Below, in pieces: positions 35,057-44,180 of a stretch of 64,000 bases of DNA. The position numbers and the translations under genes were made by a program. This DNA is from Bradyrhizobium sp. CCGUVB4N (GTDB lineage Bacteria > Pseudomonadota > Alphaproteobacteria > Rhizobiales > Xanthobacteraceae). The notes beneath the pieces are model-generated. The model ran no database searches and was not told the origin of the DNA. It saw only the letters and a program-made list of their open reading frames with translations. Each line of letters begins with the position of its first letter. Position 1 is the stretch's first letter. The stretch is from the NCBI RefSeq assembly GCF_024199945.1, contig NZ_JANADP010000001.1, forward strand, positions 3,720,001-3,784,000. The letters run 5' to 3'.

Positions 35057-36408
35057 GGCGCGGCCACCCGCGCGTTCATCCAGTGTTCGAGATGATGGAT
35101 GTCGTAGCCGCCGCGGCAGAACGCCGGATCGGCGAGGATCGCCTGGTGCAACGGCACGTTGGTTCGGATGCCTTCGGCGCGCAGCTCGGACAAGGCGACC
35201 CGGGCACGCGCGAGCGCTTCCTCGCGGGTGCTGCCATGGGCGATGAGCTTGCCGATCAGCGAGTCATAGTGACGGGGAACGGTGGCGCCGGCGGTGATGT
35301 GCGAATCGACGCGGATGCCGATACCGCCGGGAATGTCCCAGCGGGTCACCGTGCCGGGCGAGGGCGCGAAGGTTGAGGGGTCTTCGGCATTGATGCGGAA
35401 TTCGACGGCATGGCCGACACGGGCAATGTCGCCTTGCGCAATCCCCAGCGGCTCGCCTTGCGCGATGCGGATCTGCTCTTTGACGATGTCGATCCCCGTC
35501 GTCATCTCGGTGACGGGATGCTCGACCTGGACGCGCGTGTTCATCTCGATGAAGAAGAACTGCCCGTCCTCGTAGAGGAACTCGAACGTGCCGGCGCCGC
35601 GATAGCCGATCCGCCGGCACGCCTCGACGCAGCTTGCGCCGACCCGCTCGATCAGCGCGCGATCGATGCCGGGCGCGGGGGCTTCCTCGACCACCTTCTG
35701 GTTCCTGCGCTGGAGCGAGCAGTCGCGGTCGCCGAGCCAGAGATGATTTTCGTGCTGGTCGCACAGCACCTGGATCTCGATATGGCGGGGCTTTTCGAGG
35801 AATTTCTCGATGTACACCGCAGCGTTCTTGAAGGCCTTGCTGGCTTCCGCGCGGGTCAGCGCCAGCGCCTCGTCCAGCGCGGCTTCGCTGCGCACAATCC
35901 GCATGCCGCGCCCGCCGCCGCCACCGGCGGCCTTGATGATGACAGGATATCCGATGTCCCGGGCGATCGCGTGAACCTCGGCCGGATCATCCGGCAGCGC
36001 GCTGTCCGGCCCCGGCACGCAAGGCACGCCCGCCAGTCGCATCGCGCGCTTGGCCGCGACCTTGTCGCCCATGGTCCGGATACAATCCGCCGGAGGGCCG
36101 ATGAAAGTGAGGCCCGCGCGCGTAATCCGATCGGCGAACTCCGCGCTCTCCGAGAGGAAGCCGTAACCGGGATGGATCGCCTGGGCGCCGCTGACTTCGG
36201 CTGCGAGCAGGATTGCCGCAATGTTGAGATAGGTGCCGCTCGCCGGCGCGGGCCCGATGCAGAGTGCCTCATCGGCGAGTGCGACATAGCGTGCGTCGCG
36301 GTCCGCCTCCGAGTGAACGACGACCGTCTTGAGGCCCATCGCCCGACAGGCGCGCTGGATGCGAAGCGCGATCTCGCCGCGATTGGCGATCAGGACCTTG
36401 TCGAACAT
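35053..36408 (-). CDS. accC: Biotin carboxylase (AccC-like)
   Basis: A 451-residue ATP-grasp biotin carboxylase that carboxylates the biotin on its carrier using ATP and bicarbonate. Features are [20 protein letters not shown] at the N-terminus, [10 protein letters not shown], the glycine loop [17 protein letters not shown], and the catalytic [14 protein letters not shown]. It is embedded between accB (1-nt TGATG overlap) and the AHS1 gene. It is probably dedicated to this locus; the housekeeping fatty-acid enzyme would lie elsewhere (inference). Confidence 0.93.
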   Translation of the reverse strand: MFDKVLIANRGEIALRIQRACRAMGLKTVVVHSEADRDARYVALADEALCIGPAPASGTYLNIAAILLAAEVSGAQAIHPGYGFLSESAEFADRITRAGLTFIGPPADCIRTMGDKVAAKRAMRLAGVPCVPGPDSALPDDPAEVHAIARDIGYPVIIKAAGGGGGRGMRIVRSEAALDEALALTRAEASKAFKNAAVYIEKFLEKPRHIEIQVLCDQHENHLWLGDRDCSLQRRNQKVVEEAPAPGIDRALIERVGASCVEACRRIGYRGAGTFEFLYEDGQFFFIEMNTRVQVEHPVTEMTTGIDIVKEQIRIAQGEPLGIAQGDIARVGHAVEFRINAEDPSTFAPSPGTVTRWDIPGGIGIRVDSHITAGATVPRHYDSLIGKLIAHGSTREEALARARVALSELRAEGIRTNVPLHQAILADPAFCRGGYDIHHLEHWMNARVAAP

Positions 36409-36917
36409 CAGGGCGAACCCACAGCACCGATCCGGAACAGGGCTTGCCCGGCTGCGATCTCGTCACCATTCTCCGCGAGGATGGCAAGCACGACACCGGG
36501 CGCTTCGGCGGCGATGTCGATGAAGGTCTTCATCGCTTCGATGATGCAGATCTTCTGCCCGGCCTCGATCCGCGCGCCGACCTCGACCAGGGGCGGCTCG
36601 TCCGGCGCGGCGGCCCGGTAGAAGACGCCGTGCATCGGTGCCGGCACGACGACGTCGGCGGCAGCGTCGGGAGCAGGGTTTTCCTGGTGATCGAGAGCAG
36701 GGGCCTCGACCTCAAACCCGGTTGCAGGCTGTGCCGGGGCCGCAGGCGCTCCTGCAGGCGCGCGCTTGAGGATGCGAATGCGGGTGCCATCTTGCGTGAG
36801 CTCCAGCTCCGCGATGGCGGAGCGCGTCACGAGATCGACGAGTTGTTCGATTTTGGCGAGATCCACAGTCACGCTCCGCGTTGACGGCCTGCCGAGTTCG
36901 GGGCGTTCATGCGTCAC
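36408..36917 (-). CDS. accB: Biotin carboxyl carrier protein (AccB-like)
   Basis: A 169-residue carrier. The N-terminal helix region ([20 protein letters not shown]) is followed by an Ala/Pro linker (about 52-85) and a C-terminal biotinyl domain with IEAMKTF, biotin on Lys130. The GTG start at 36917 overlaps the SDR gene by 4 nt; later GTG codons near residues 16-18 are possible alternatives. It is the biotinylated partner of the adjacent AccC, in contrast to the lysine-less homologue at 33004-33429. Confidence 0.9.
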   Translation of the reverse strand: MTHERPELGRPSTRSVTVDLAKIEQLVDLVTRSAIAELELTQDGTRIRILKRAPAGAPAAPAQPATGFEVEAPALDHQENPAPDAAADVVVPAPMHGVFYRAAAPDEPPLVEVGARIEAGQKICIIEAMKTFIDIAAEAPGVVLAILAENGDEIAAGQALFRIGAVGSP

Positions 36918-37672
36918 TCGGCCGGCGGCCGGCTCTTCTGTGCAAAATTGAGGCCGCCGACGACCTGCTGGGTCGGCAGGACTTCCATGAAGGCGACATT
37001 CATGCGCGCCGGCGATCCGACCGCGAACGCGATCGAATTGGCGATGTCCTCAGGCTGAAGCGCATCATAGTCGTCGAAGAAGCGACGCTTGGCTTCAGCC
37101 AGATCACCGAGCAGCCGGCCGAAGACCTCGGTCTCGACCCGAGCCGGCGATATCTCGGTGACGCGAACCCTGGTCCCGTAGAGGTCGACGCGCAACTGCT
37201 GCGATAGCGAATGGATGCCGGCTTTGGTGGCGTGATACACGGTGTTTCCGCCGCCAAATGCGTAGTGGCCGGCGATGGAGGAGATGTTGACGACGTGGCC
37301 TCGATCACGGTGCGCCATGCCCGGCACGACCAGCCGCGTCAGATGCAGCACCGCCCGCAGATTGACGTCGATGAGCGCGTCCACGTCTTCAGGTGTCGTG
37401 TCCAGGATATTGCCGCGCCGGGATTGGCCGGCGTTGTTGACGAGGACGTCGAACTCGGCCGACTTTGCCAGGGCCGCAAGCGCATCGAGGTCGCTGATGT
37501 CGACGGCGCAGGGTCGGCATCCGGTCTCCGCAGAGAGGGCGCTCAGTCGGGTGGCGTCGCGGGCCACGGCGTAGACTTCGAGCCCTTCCGCACTCAGGCG
37601 GCGAACAGTCGCAGCCCCTATTCCGGAGGATGCGCCCGTCACCAGGGCCGTCCGATAGTCCGAAAATCCCAT
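36914..37672 (-). CDS. Short-chain dehydrogenase/reductase (paralogue B)
   Basis: A 252-residue SDR, close paralogue of the plus-strand gene at 24190-24993. TGASSGIG lies at 12-19 and the catalytic YHATK near 145. The ATG at 37672 has GAGGAG upstream; earlier in-frame codons reach 37723. It lacks the short insertion of copy A before the active site and ends differently ([13 protein letters not shown]). It opens the tightly overlapping run SDR-accB-accC-AHS1-AHS2-carrier. Divergent LysR follows at 37859. Confidence 0.9.
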   Translation of the reverse strand: MGFSDYRTALVTGASSGIGAATVRRLSAEGLEVYAVARDATRLSALSAETGCRPCAVDISDLDALAALAKSAEFDVLVNNAGQSRRGNILDTTPEDVDALIDVNLRAVLHLTRLVVPGMAHRDRGHVVNISSIAGHYAFGGGNTVYHATKAGIHSLSQQLRVDLYGTRVRVTEISPARVETEVFGRLLGDLAEAKRRFFDDYDALQPEDIANSIAFAVGSPARMNVAFMEVLPTQQVVGGLNFAQKSRPPAE

Positions 37673-37858
37673 CCGCGGGGGCTCCTCTGCTACCGTCCGA
37701 CCCGCTGATGGCGTCGGCTGCAACGCGAGCGGCGGACGAGTTCAGCACTAGCTATAGGCCCCTCAGGTTCCCAGTGGTAAGAACAATTCCTTCTGATCCC
37801 ATAGCTTCAGCCTATTGCTGCTGCACTGCTCCCTGACTGGATATCCGGAGACGCCGTA

Positions 37859-38845
37859 TTGGATACGAAACGCTTGGAGGCCTTCATCAAGGTCGTGGAT
37901 CTCGGCAGCATGACGAGCGCGGCGAAGGTGCTGAATGTGGCGCAGCCGGCGCTGAGCCAGCACATCGCGAGCCTGGAGGCCGATTTCAAGTGCAAGCTGC
38001 TCGACCGCAGCGCCCGCGGGGTTAAGCCCACCGAGGCCGGACGAATCCTCTACCGCTACGCCAAGTCGATCCAGCGTCAGATCGAAGAGGCCAGGCGCAC
38101 CATTCTGGACAACAAACCGGAGCTGACCGGCAACGTCACGATCGGTCTGGCCCCGCTCAGCTCGGCGGCATTGCTGGCGACCCCGCTGCTGATGCAGGTC
38201 CGCGCACGCTATCCCGGCATCGTGCCGCACATCTACGACAGCTCCGGGATCATGCTCAGCGAGATGATGCTGAAGGGGAGCATGGACATGGCTGTCCTGT
38301 ACGGCGATCGCCCGGTGACCGGCCTCGATTACAAGCCGCTGATGCGCGAGTACTTCTATCTTGTCGCGCCCCGCAGCATCTATCCCGAGCAAATGCCTCT
38401 GGAGGAGGTTTCGGCGGCCGAGGTCGCGCAATTCGACCTGCTGCTTCCGTACCGGGAATCCTTCCTGCGGCAGACGGTCGAGCGGGTCTGCGCCGAGGTG
38501 GGACTTCGCCCGCGCATCGTCGCCGAGATCCATTCCCAGTCGACCCTCTCTTCGGCCATTGCGGCCGGCGTGGGGGCGGCAGTGCTGCCCATGTCGATCG
38601 CAAAGGAGTTGCCGAACCTCGACGAACTCTGCATTCGGCGGATCAACGCGCCGTCGGCCTCGCAGCAGATGTCGCTTTGCATTTCCGACAATGCTGCGTT
38701 GTCCGATGCTGCTTTCGCCGTCTACAAGATATTGCTCGAGATCATCGTCAAGACGTGGGGGCCGTTCGATCTCCACCTCGGCTCGGCGACCGCCGTCATG
38801 GGCGGCGCAGCGTCGGCTCTGGATGGTCCGAAGGACGAGCCATAA
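37859..38845 (+). CDS. LysR-family transcriptional regulator
   Basis: A 328-residue LysR regulator. The helix-turn-helix spans about residues 2-60 (FIKVVDLGSMTSAAKVLNVA, then QPALSQHIASLEADF), followed by a co-inducer domain. The start is a TTG at 37859 with GGAGA eight nt upstream. It is divergent from the SDR-acc-pxp operon (about 190-nt gap) and upstream of the RraA-like gene, so either or both may be its target. The protein resembles nitrogen-assimilation-type (Nac/Cbl-like) LysR members in its N-terminus, a weak hint. Confidence 0.9.
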   Translation: MDTKRLEAFIKVVDLGSMTSAAKVLNVAQPALSQHIASLEADFKCKLLDRSARGVKPTEAGRILYRYAKSIQRQIEEARRTILDNKPELTGNVTIGLAPLSSAALLATPLLMQVRARYPGIVPHIYDSSGIMLSEMMLKGSMDMAVLYGDRPVTGLDYKPLMREYFYLVAPRSIYPEQMPLEEVSAAEVAQFDLLLPYRESFLRQTVERVCAEVGLRPRIVAEIHSQSTLSSAIAAGVGAAVLPMSIAKELPNLDELCIRRINAPSASQQMSLCISDNAALSDAAFAVYKILLEIIVKTWGPFDLHLGSATAVMGGAASALDGPKDEP

Positions 38846-38941
38846 CGAAACACGATGCGGCAATCCTAAAATCTGAATTTGCCGCCTCAAGGCGGTTGGA
38901 TATGGAGGTGTAACGAAGATTGCGACCGCAAGGAGGTTATC

Positions 38942-39613
38942 ATGGTGCATGTGATCAGGACATTCGATCGGCCCGCCGCCGAGCTTGTCGAGCGCATCAA
39001 GAAGTTTCCTCCGTCCACCCTTCATGAGGCGCAGGGTCGATTGGGCGCCCTGACATCCCGCATCAAGCCGATCTATTCCGGGATGCGCGCCTGCGGACCG
39101 GCGCTGACGGTGAGCTGCCACCCGGCCGACAACATCATGCTGATTACGGCGATTTCGCTGGCCAAGCCCGGCGACGTGCTGGTGGTGAGCGCGGGCGATC
39201 ATCCCGAGCAGGGCGGCTTCGGCGAGGTGCTGGCGACGGCCTGCGTTGCCAAGGGCATCGTCGGGCTGGTCACGGATGCCGGCGTTCGCGACGGCCTTGC
39301 GGTACGCGACACCGGCTTCAACGTCTTCTCCTACGGCCTCTGCATGAAAGGGACCGTCAAGGAAACTCTCGGCACCATCAATCAGCCGATCGTCATCGGC
39401 GGCATTGCCGTCCGTCCCGGCGATATCGTCAGCGCCGATGACGACGGCGTCGTGATCGTGCCGAAGGAGAACATCGCCGACGTCTGCGCCAAGTCGGCGG
39501 CACGCGAGGACAAGGAAGCCGGCGTGATGAAGGCGCTCAAGGCCGGCGGCGACATCCTCGAACTTTCCGGCATCGGAAAGGTGCTGGAAGCCAAGGGCTG
39601 CACGTTCGGCTGA
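38942..39613 (+). CDS. RraA-like / HMG-CHA aldolase family protein
   Basis: A 223-residue protein of the RraA-like superfamily, which includes 4-hydroxy-4-methyl-2-oxoglutarate (HMG) aldolases and oxaloacetate decarboxylases. Conserved parts are STLHEAQGRLGAL, the VTDAGVRDGLAV metal/substrate motif, and GDIVSADDDGVVIVP. AAGGAGGTTATC directly precedes the ATG at 38942; earlier in-frame codons are unsupported. RraA proper (an RNase E inhibitor) is about 160 residues, so an aldolase is more likely. It is followed closely by the beta-propeller gene. Confidence 0.85.
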   Translation: MVHVIRTFDRPAAELVERIKKFPPSTLHEAQGRLGALTSRIKPIYSGMRACGPALTVSCHPADNIMLITAISLAKPGDVLVVSAGDHPEQGGFGEVLATACVAKGIVGLVTDAGVRDGLAVRDTGFNVFSYGLCMKGTVKETLGTINQPIVIGGIAVRPGDIVSADDDGVVIVPKENIADVCAKSAAREDKEAGVMKALKAGGDILELSGIGKVLEAKGCTFG

Positions 39614-39637
39614 GCGGCCCCGCGCCGCACATTTGCA

Positions 39638-40639
39638 ATGATGGGAAATCAGGTGGCAGCCATTCTCGGCTCGGGCGAGCACCGCTACCGCGTCGTCGAC
39701 AATTGGGCCAAGCTGCCGGATGGCTGGCAGCTCACCGACGTTGCATCCATCGCCGTCGACAGCAAGGATCGCATCTACGCCTTCAATCGCGGCGCCCATC
39801 CGATGGTGGTGTTCGACCGCGACGGCAATTTTCTGCGCAGCTGGGGCGAGGGGCTATTCTCCCGCGCGCACGGCCTGCATATCGATGCCGACGACAATCT
39901 CTACTGCACCGACGACGGCGACCACACCGTGCGAAAATGCACGACGGACGGCAAGGTGCTGCTGACGATCGGCGTCCCCGAGAAGCCTGCGCCGTTCATG
40001 AGCGGCGATCCCTTCCATCGCTGCACTCACACGGCTTTGTCGCCGCAGGGCGAGATCTACGTCTCCGACGGCTATGGCAACGCCCGCATCCATAAATTCA
40101 CGCCGGACGGCAAGCTGATCAGGAGCTGGGGCGCGCCCGGCACCGATCCTGGCCAGTTCAACATCGTGCACAATATCGTGGCCGATGCCGACGGCTGGGT
40201 CTATGTCGCCGATCGCGAGAACCATCGCGTGCAGGTGTTCGACGGCAATGGAAAATACGAGACGCAGTGGAACAATCTGCACCGGCCGTGCGCGCTGTGC
40301 TGTTGCGGCGGGGCTAAGAATCCCACTTTCGTCATTGGTGAGCTCGGCCCCGCCATGCCGGTCAATCGCAAGGTGCCCAATCTGGGTCCGCGGCTGTCGA
40401 TCGTCGATGCCAAGGGCAAGCGCATCGCGCGGCTCGGCGGTGAGGATGGTCCCGGTCTTGCGAGTGGAAAATTCCTCGCGCCGCATGGGATCGCGCTGGA
40501 CTCCAGAGGCGACATGTATGTCGGCGAGGTCGGCGTCACCGACTGGAAGACCAACTTCCCGGACGAGGACATGCCGGACGTGGTTCGCACCTCGCGCTGC
40601 CTGCAGAAGCTGGAGCGCGTAGCTGAGGTCGCTCGTTAG
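39638..40639 (+). CDS. NHL/SMP-30-like six-bladed beta-propeller protein
   Basis: A 333-residue soluble protein without a signal peptide. It is made of NHL-type repeats, seen as recurring blade motifs: SKDRIYAFNRGAHPMVVFDR, ADDNLYCTDDGDHTVRK, GEIYVSDGYGNARIHKFTPD and WVYVADRENHRVQVFD. Such propellers occur in lactonases, hydratases and peptidyl-hydroxyglycine lyase-like proteins. A run of Cys (CALCCCGG) near residue 220 is unusual. The gene lies 24 nt after the aldolase-like gene, so they probably share a pathway. The reaction is unknown. Confidence 0.82.
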   Translation: MMGNQVAAILGSGEHRYRVVDNWAKLPDGWQLTDVASIAVDSKDRIYAFNRGAHPMVVFDRDGNFLRSWGEGLFSRAHGLHIDADDNLYCTDDGDHTVRKCTTDGKVLLTIGVPEKPAPFMSGDPFHRCTHTALSPQGEIYVSDGYGNARIHKFTPDGKLIRSWGAPGTDPGQFNIVHNIVADADGWVYVADRENHRVQVFDGNGKYETQWNNLHRPCALCCCGGAKNPTFVIGELGPAMPVNRKVPNLGPRLSIVDAKGKRIARLGGEDGPGLASGKFLAPHGIALDSRGDMYVGEVGVTDWKTNFPDEDMPDVVRTSRCLQKLERVAEVAR

Positions 40640-40648
40640 AAGCTACTG

Positions 40649-40672
40649 GCCGGCGCGCTTCCCGACGCCGGC
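40649..40672. terminator. Bidirectional terminator-like hairpin
   Basis: GCCGGCG (40649-40655) pairs with CGCCGGC (40666-40672) across a 10-nt loop. It lies between the convergent beta-propeller gene and the Lrp-type gene. Confidence 0.45.
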
Positions 40673-40700
40673 GCAGCGCCCACGCGATCTCTGAGAGCAC

Positions 40701-41210
40701 TTATTCCACCGCCACGAGCGGAATCGGCAGCGCGGTGATCGACTTGATCTTCTCCATCGCGAAGCGCGAGGTGACGTTCTTGAGCGGGACGGCGTGGATC
40801 AGCTTCTTGTAGAACACGTCGTAGCTCTGCATGTCCGGGATGACCACGCGCAGCATGTAGTCGACATCGCCGGCCATCCGGTAGAACTCCATCACCTCGG
40901 GCATGGCGCTGACCGCAGCCGCGAAGCGCTTCAGCCAGGCATCGGAGTGGTCGGAGCTCTCCACGGAGACGAACACCGAGAGGCCGAGGCCAATCTTGTT
41001 CTGGTCGACCAGCGCAACCCGCTTCTGAATGACGCCATCGCCCTCGAGCCGCTGGATGCGCTTCCAGCACGGTGTGGACGACAGGCCGACCCGGTCACCG
41101 ATCTCGGCCACCGAAAGCGAGGCGTCCTCCTGAAGCACCGTCAGGATCTTGCGGTCGATGGCATCGAGGCGACGGCCAGTCTCGGCGAGCTGCAACGCAG
41201 CGTCGGTCAT
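40701..41210 (-). CDS. Lrp/AsnC-family transcriptional regulator
   Basis: A 169-residue Lrp-type regulator. The N-terminal helix-turn-helix (LSVAEIGDRVGLSSTPCWKR) spans about 34-55, followed by a C-terminal RAM ligand-binding domain with VMEFYRMAGDVDYMLRVVIP. Lrp proteins sense amino acids. It stands alone between the nitrogen-type and sulfur-type regions, so its target is not clear from context. Confidence 0.9.
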   Translation of the reverse strand: MTDAALQLAETGRRLDAIDRKILTVLQEDASLSVAEIGDRVGLSSTPCWKRIQRLEGDGVIQKRVALVDQNKIGLGLSVFVSVESSDHSDAWLKRFAAAVSAMPEVMEFYRMAGDVDYMLRVVIPDMQSYDVFYKKLIHAVPLKNVTSRFAMEKIKSITALPIPLVAVE

Positions 41211-41264
41211 GTCTTGTTACCTTTATATCGGGGGAGGCGCGGGGCCGGCACTTGGGCAGAATTG

Positions 41265-41417
41265 TCAGCCGTGAGGCGCGAACAGGAAGATTTCGTAAAG
41301 GTCGTCCTGATCGCCGCTCTCGTCGCCGGCCTGCGGCCGCAGCGAGCGGCGAAACCATCCGCGTGCCTGTTCGAGCCGGCTGGCGAAGCCGAGATGCAGC
41401 GAGACGATGTAGCTCAT
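41265..41417 (-). CDS. Small hypothetical protein
   Basis: A 50-residue open frame from an ATG at 41417 with GGAGTGAAC upstream. It starts MSYIVSLHLGFASRLEQARG and ends in an acidic stretch and EIFLFAPHG. The frame extends further upstream without a ribosome-binding site. No known domain is recognised. It lies just upstream (same strand) of the Lrp-type gene. Coding status is supported only by the ribosome-binding site and protein-like composition. Confidence 0.45.
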   Translation of the reverse strand: MSYIVSLHLGFASRLEQARGWFRRSLRPQAGDESGDQDDLYEIFLFAPHG

Positions 41418-41616
41418 GTTCACTCCGGACGACATTGTAGGGCGAGAACCCGGTAACGCTATCACGGGTGACGAGACGTTGAACATCGGCAGGCCTAGGC
41501 AACGATCAGTTTGGTTGGTTCGTACTGAAGCGGTCATGTGTCCCAGCAGAAAATTCCATGGCGACGTTTCGCGGGGGACGATTTTCATGACGTCCACCTG
41601 GCGCAAAGGCGTCGGA

Positions 41617-41943
41617 TCAGTCGTTCGCGAGCAGCGCGAGGATGTCTGCGTGCCGCAGTTGTCGTGTGGAACCGGCGTTCAACGGTCGGCGGCATGAGTC
41701 CGACGCCGCGACAAGCATGGGCATGCCCATGCTGCCGAACGATGCGTAGAGCGGGTTCCGATCGGCGCGCGCGTGCAGATGCGCTCCCGTCATCAGGCCG
41801 AGCACGAACAGGAACGCGACCGTCAGGACCAGCGGCATGATCAAGGCCTCATGCCTGCCGATATGGTCCGTCACGGCTCTCGCCTCGATCGCCCGCTCTG
41901 CGGGAGAACGAAGGTTGGTCCATTCCAGGGTGAACTCGAACAT
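41617..41943 (-). CDS. Hypothetical protein with one membrane segment
   Basis: A 108-residue frame from an ATG at 41943. The N-terminus is charged (FEFTLEWTNLRSPAERAIEA), followed by one clear membrane helix (LIMPLVLTVAFLFVLGLMTG), then a polar tail. It begins 33 nt after the MetQ-like gene on the same strand and could be its last operon partner. No ribosome-binding site stands out and no family is recognised, so coding is tentative. Confidence 0.4.
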   Translation of the reverse strand: MFEFTLEWTNLRSPAERAIEARAVTDHIGRHEALIMPLVLTVAFLFVLGLMTGAHLHARADRNPLYASFGSMGMPMLVAASDSCRRPLNAGSTRQLRHADILALLAND

Positions 41944-41975
41944 GCCGGCGCCGTGTCTTGCTCTGTCGCTTCCCC

Positions 41976-42791
41976 TCACTTCATGTAGTCGGGCAAGGTG
42001 AAGCCGTCATAGAAGCGGTCGGCCAGGATCGCCGTCTTGAACGCCGGTGATTTGTAGCCGGCGACGATGTCCTGCGCCCAGTCGGCATTTGCGTTGGCCT
42101 TCTTCACGGCGAGAACGTTGACATAGGGCGTCGTCATCTTCTCCAGCGCGAATGCGTTGGTGAGCTTCAATCCGCTGAAGATCGCGAAATTGCCCTGAAC
42201 CGCGGCGAAATCGACGTCGTCGAGCGCGCGTGGCGCCTGCGCGGCTTCCAGCGGCACGATCTTGATGCCGCCCGGATTCTTGATGACGTCGAGCTCGGTG
42301 ACGTCGACCGGCTTGCTGTCGCGGATCTCGATCAGGCCGAGATCGCGCAAAACCCACAGCGCGCGCTGCAGATTGACGGGATCGTTCGGCACCGCGACGC
42401 TCGAACCCGGCTTGATCGGCGTGCCCAGCGGATGCTTCTTCGAATAGAGCCCCATCGGAGGGGTCGGGACGTGGACGATGCCGACGAGATCGGTCTTCTG
42501 CCGCTCGTTGTAGGAATCGAGGAAGATCGTGTGCTGCATCACATTGGCATCGATCTCGGACTTGAACACCGCGTTGTTGGCTTCAAGGCCGGTCGAGAAC
42601 TCGACATAGCGGATCTTGTAACCCTTCTTCTTCAGCTCCGGCTCGACGCCAATCTTGAATTCGTCGATGTACGGTCCTGGCACGAAGCCGACCCGGAGCT
42701 CCTGTTTTGCGGGTTGCTGTGCCAGGGCGTCTCCGGCGGCGAGAGGAGCAAGGGCCAAAAGGCCGGAGAGGAGAAACAACGCTGTCTTCAT
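41976..42791 (-). CDS. MetQ/NlpA-family periplasmic binding protein
   Basis: A 271-residue binding protein with signal peptide MKTALFLLSGLLALAPLAAG (cleavage after ALA). There is no lipobox Cys, so it is soluble rather than the usual lipoprotein. LRVGFVPGPYIDEFKIGVEP and VMQHTIFLDSYNERQK resemble MetQ, which binds methionine for MetNI. No MetN or MetI gene is adjacent. It follows an LLM monooxygenase gene by 45 nt, so it may bind an organosulfur compound oxidised by that enzyme (inference). Confidence 0.85.
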   Translation of the reverse strand: MKTALFLLSGLLALAPLAAGDALAQQPAKQELRVGFVPGPYIDEFKIGVEPELKKKGYKIRYVEFSTGLEANNAVFKSEIDANVMQHTIFLDSYNERQKTDLVGIVHVPTPPMGLYSKKHPLGTPIKPGSSVAVPNDPVNLQRALWVLRDLGLIEIRDSKPVDVTELDVIKNPGGIKIVPLEAAQAPRALDDVDFAAVQGNFAIFSGLKLTNAFALEKMTTPYVNVLAVKKANANADWAQDIVAGYKSPAFKTAILADRFYDGFTLPDYMK

Positions 42792-42836
42792 GTCTGCTTA
42801 CTGGTCTCAGGTTGGAATATGAGTGCGGAAGCGGCG

Positions 42837-44180
42837 TCAGGCGATGGCCTTGACCGCGTTGGAGTAGATGCTGGCGGGACGTGCGAGGCCGTAATGCTCC
42901 CGCAGCGTTGTTCCGGTGTAGTCCTCGCGGAATAGGCCGCGCTTGCGCAGGATCGGAACGACCTGCTCGGCAAAGACGTCGAAGCCGCCGGGCAGCCAGG
43001 GCGGCATCACGTTGAAGCCGTCCGCCGCGCCGCCCTCGAACCAGGTCTGGATGTTGTCGGCGATCTTTTCCGGCGTGCCGGCAATGACCCAATGTCCACG
43101 CGCGCCGGCAAGCCGCTGTACCAGCTGGCGAATGGTCGGCTTCTCGCGATCGACGATGTCGACCACGAGCTTGAAGCGGCTGGCAACGCCGCGCGCGCTC
43201 GCGGTGTCGATGAGATGGCGCGGGACGGGACCATCGAGATCGTAGCCGGTGAGATCGAGGCCGATCATCTGGCGCAATTGCGTCAGGGAATATTCGGGCT
43301 GGATCAGCGCGTTGAACTCGTCCTGGAGGCGGTCCGCCTCGGCTTGCGTGCTGCCGATGAAGGGACTGATACCGGGCAGGATCTTGATCTCGTCGGGGCC
43401 TCGGTCGAAGGCGCGGGCCCGGCGCTTGATGTCAGCAAAGAACGCCTTCGCTGAATCCAGGGTTTGATGCGCGGTGAAGATCGCCTCCGCGTATCGGGCG
43501 GCGAAGGCGCGGCCGTCGTCGGAGGCGCCGGCCTGCACATAGACCGGCCGGCCCTGTGGCACGCGCGAGATGTTGAGAGGGCCACGTACGCGAAAATGCT
43601 TGCCGACATGATCGAGCGTGTGGATCTTGCTGGTATCGGCGAAGATGCCGGAGCCGGGATCGTTGACGAGCGCGTCATCCTCCCAGCTGTCCCAGAGCCG
43701 TGAGATCACGTCGAGATATTCGCGGGCACGCTCGTAGCGCTCGTGGTGCGGCGGATGTTCGGGCAACCCAAAATTCTGCGCGGCCTGGGGCGCGCTGGTG
43801 GTGACGATGTTCCAGCCGGCGCGGCCGCGGCTGAGATGGTCGAGCGATGCGAACAGGCGCGCCAGATTGTAGGGCTCTGTGTAGGTGGTGGATGCCGTCG
43901 CGATCAGGCCGATGCGTTTCGTCACGGCCGCGATGGCCGCGAGCCAGGTGATCGGCTCGAAGCGAAAGCGCTGGGCGTAGCGGACGTTGTCGGCGAGTGC
44001 CGGGCCATCGGCGAAGAAGATGGCGTCGAACTTGCTCGCCTCGGCGCGCTGCGCCAGTTCCTGATAATACGTGATGTCGAGAATGCGGTCTGGTTCAGAG
44101 TCCCTGTGGCGCCACGCGGCCTCGTGATGGCCGCCGGGATAGATGAAGAGATTGAGAACAAGATGCCGTTGATTGCTCAT
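42837..44180 (-). CDS. LLM-class FMN-dependent monooxygenase (NtaA/SnaA/DszA family)
   Basis: A 447-residue luciferase-like monooxygenase. It uses FMNH2 and oxygen to attack a sulfur or nitrogen compound. Family markers are LNLFIYPGGHHEAAWR, FDAIFFADGPALADNVRYA, then RAGWNIVTTSAPQAAQNFGL and RPVYVQAGASDDGRAFAARY. The start at 44180 (MSNQRHLVL) is preferred; earlier codons are unrelated. Location beside binding-protein and sulfonate genes points to desulfurisation. The reductase supplying FMNH2 may be the one at 49360-49932. Confidence 0.9.
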   Translation of the reverse strand: MSNQRHLVLNLFIYPGGHHEAAWRHRDSEPDRILDITYYQELAQRAEASKFDAIFFADGPALADNVRYAQRFRFEPITWLAAIAAVTKRIGLIATASTTYTEPYNLARLFASLDHLSRGRAGWNIVTTSAPQAAQNFGLPEHPPHHERYERAREYLDVISRLWDSWEDDALVNDPGSGIFADTSKIHTLDHVGKHFRVRGPLNISRVPQGRPVYVQAGASDDGRAFAARYAEAIFTAHQTLDSAKAFFADIKRRARAFDRGPDEIKILPGISPFIGSTQAEADRLQDEFNALIQPEYSLTQLRQMIGLDLTGYDLDGPVPRHLIDTASARGVASRFKLVVDIVDREKPTIRQLVQRLAGARGHWVIAGTPEKIADNIQTWFEGGAADGFNVMPPWLPGGFDVFAEQVVPILRKRGLFREDYTGTTLREHYGLARPASIYSNAVKAIA

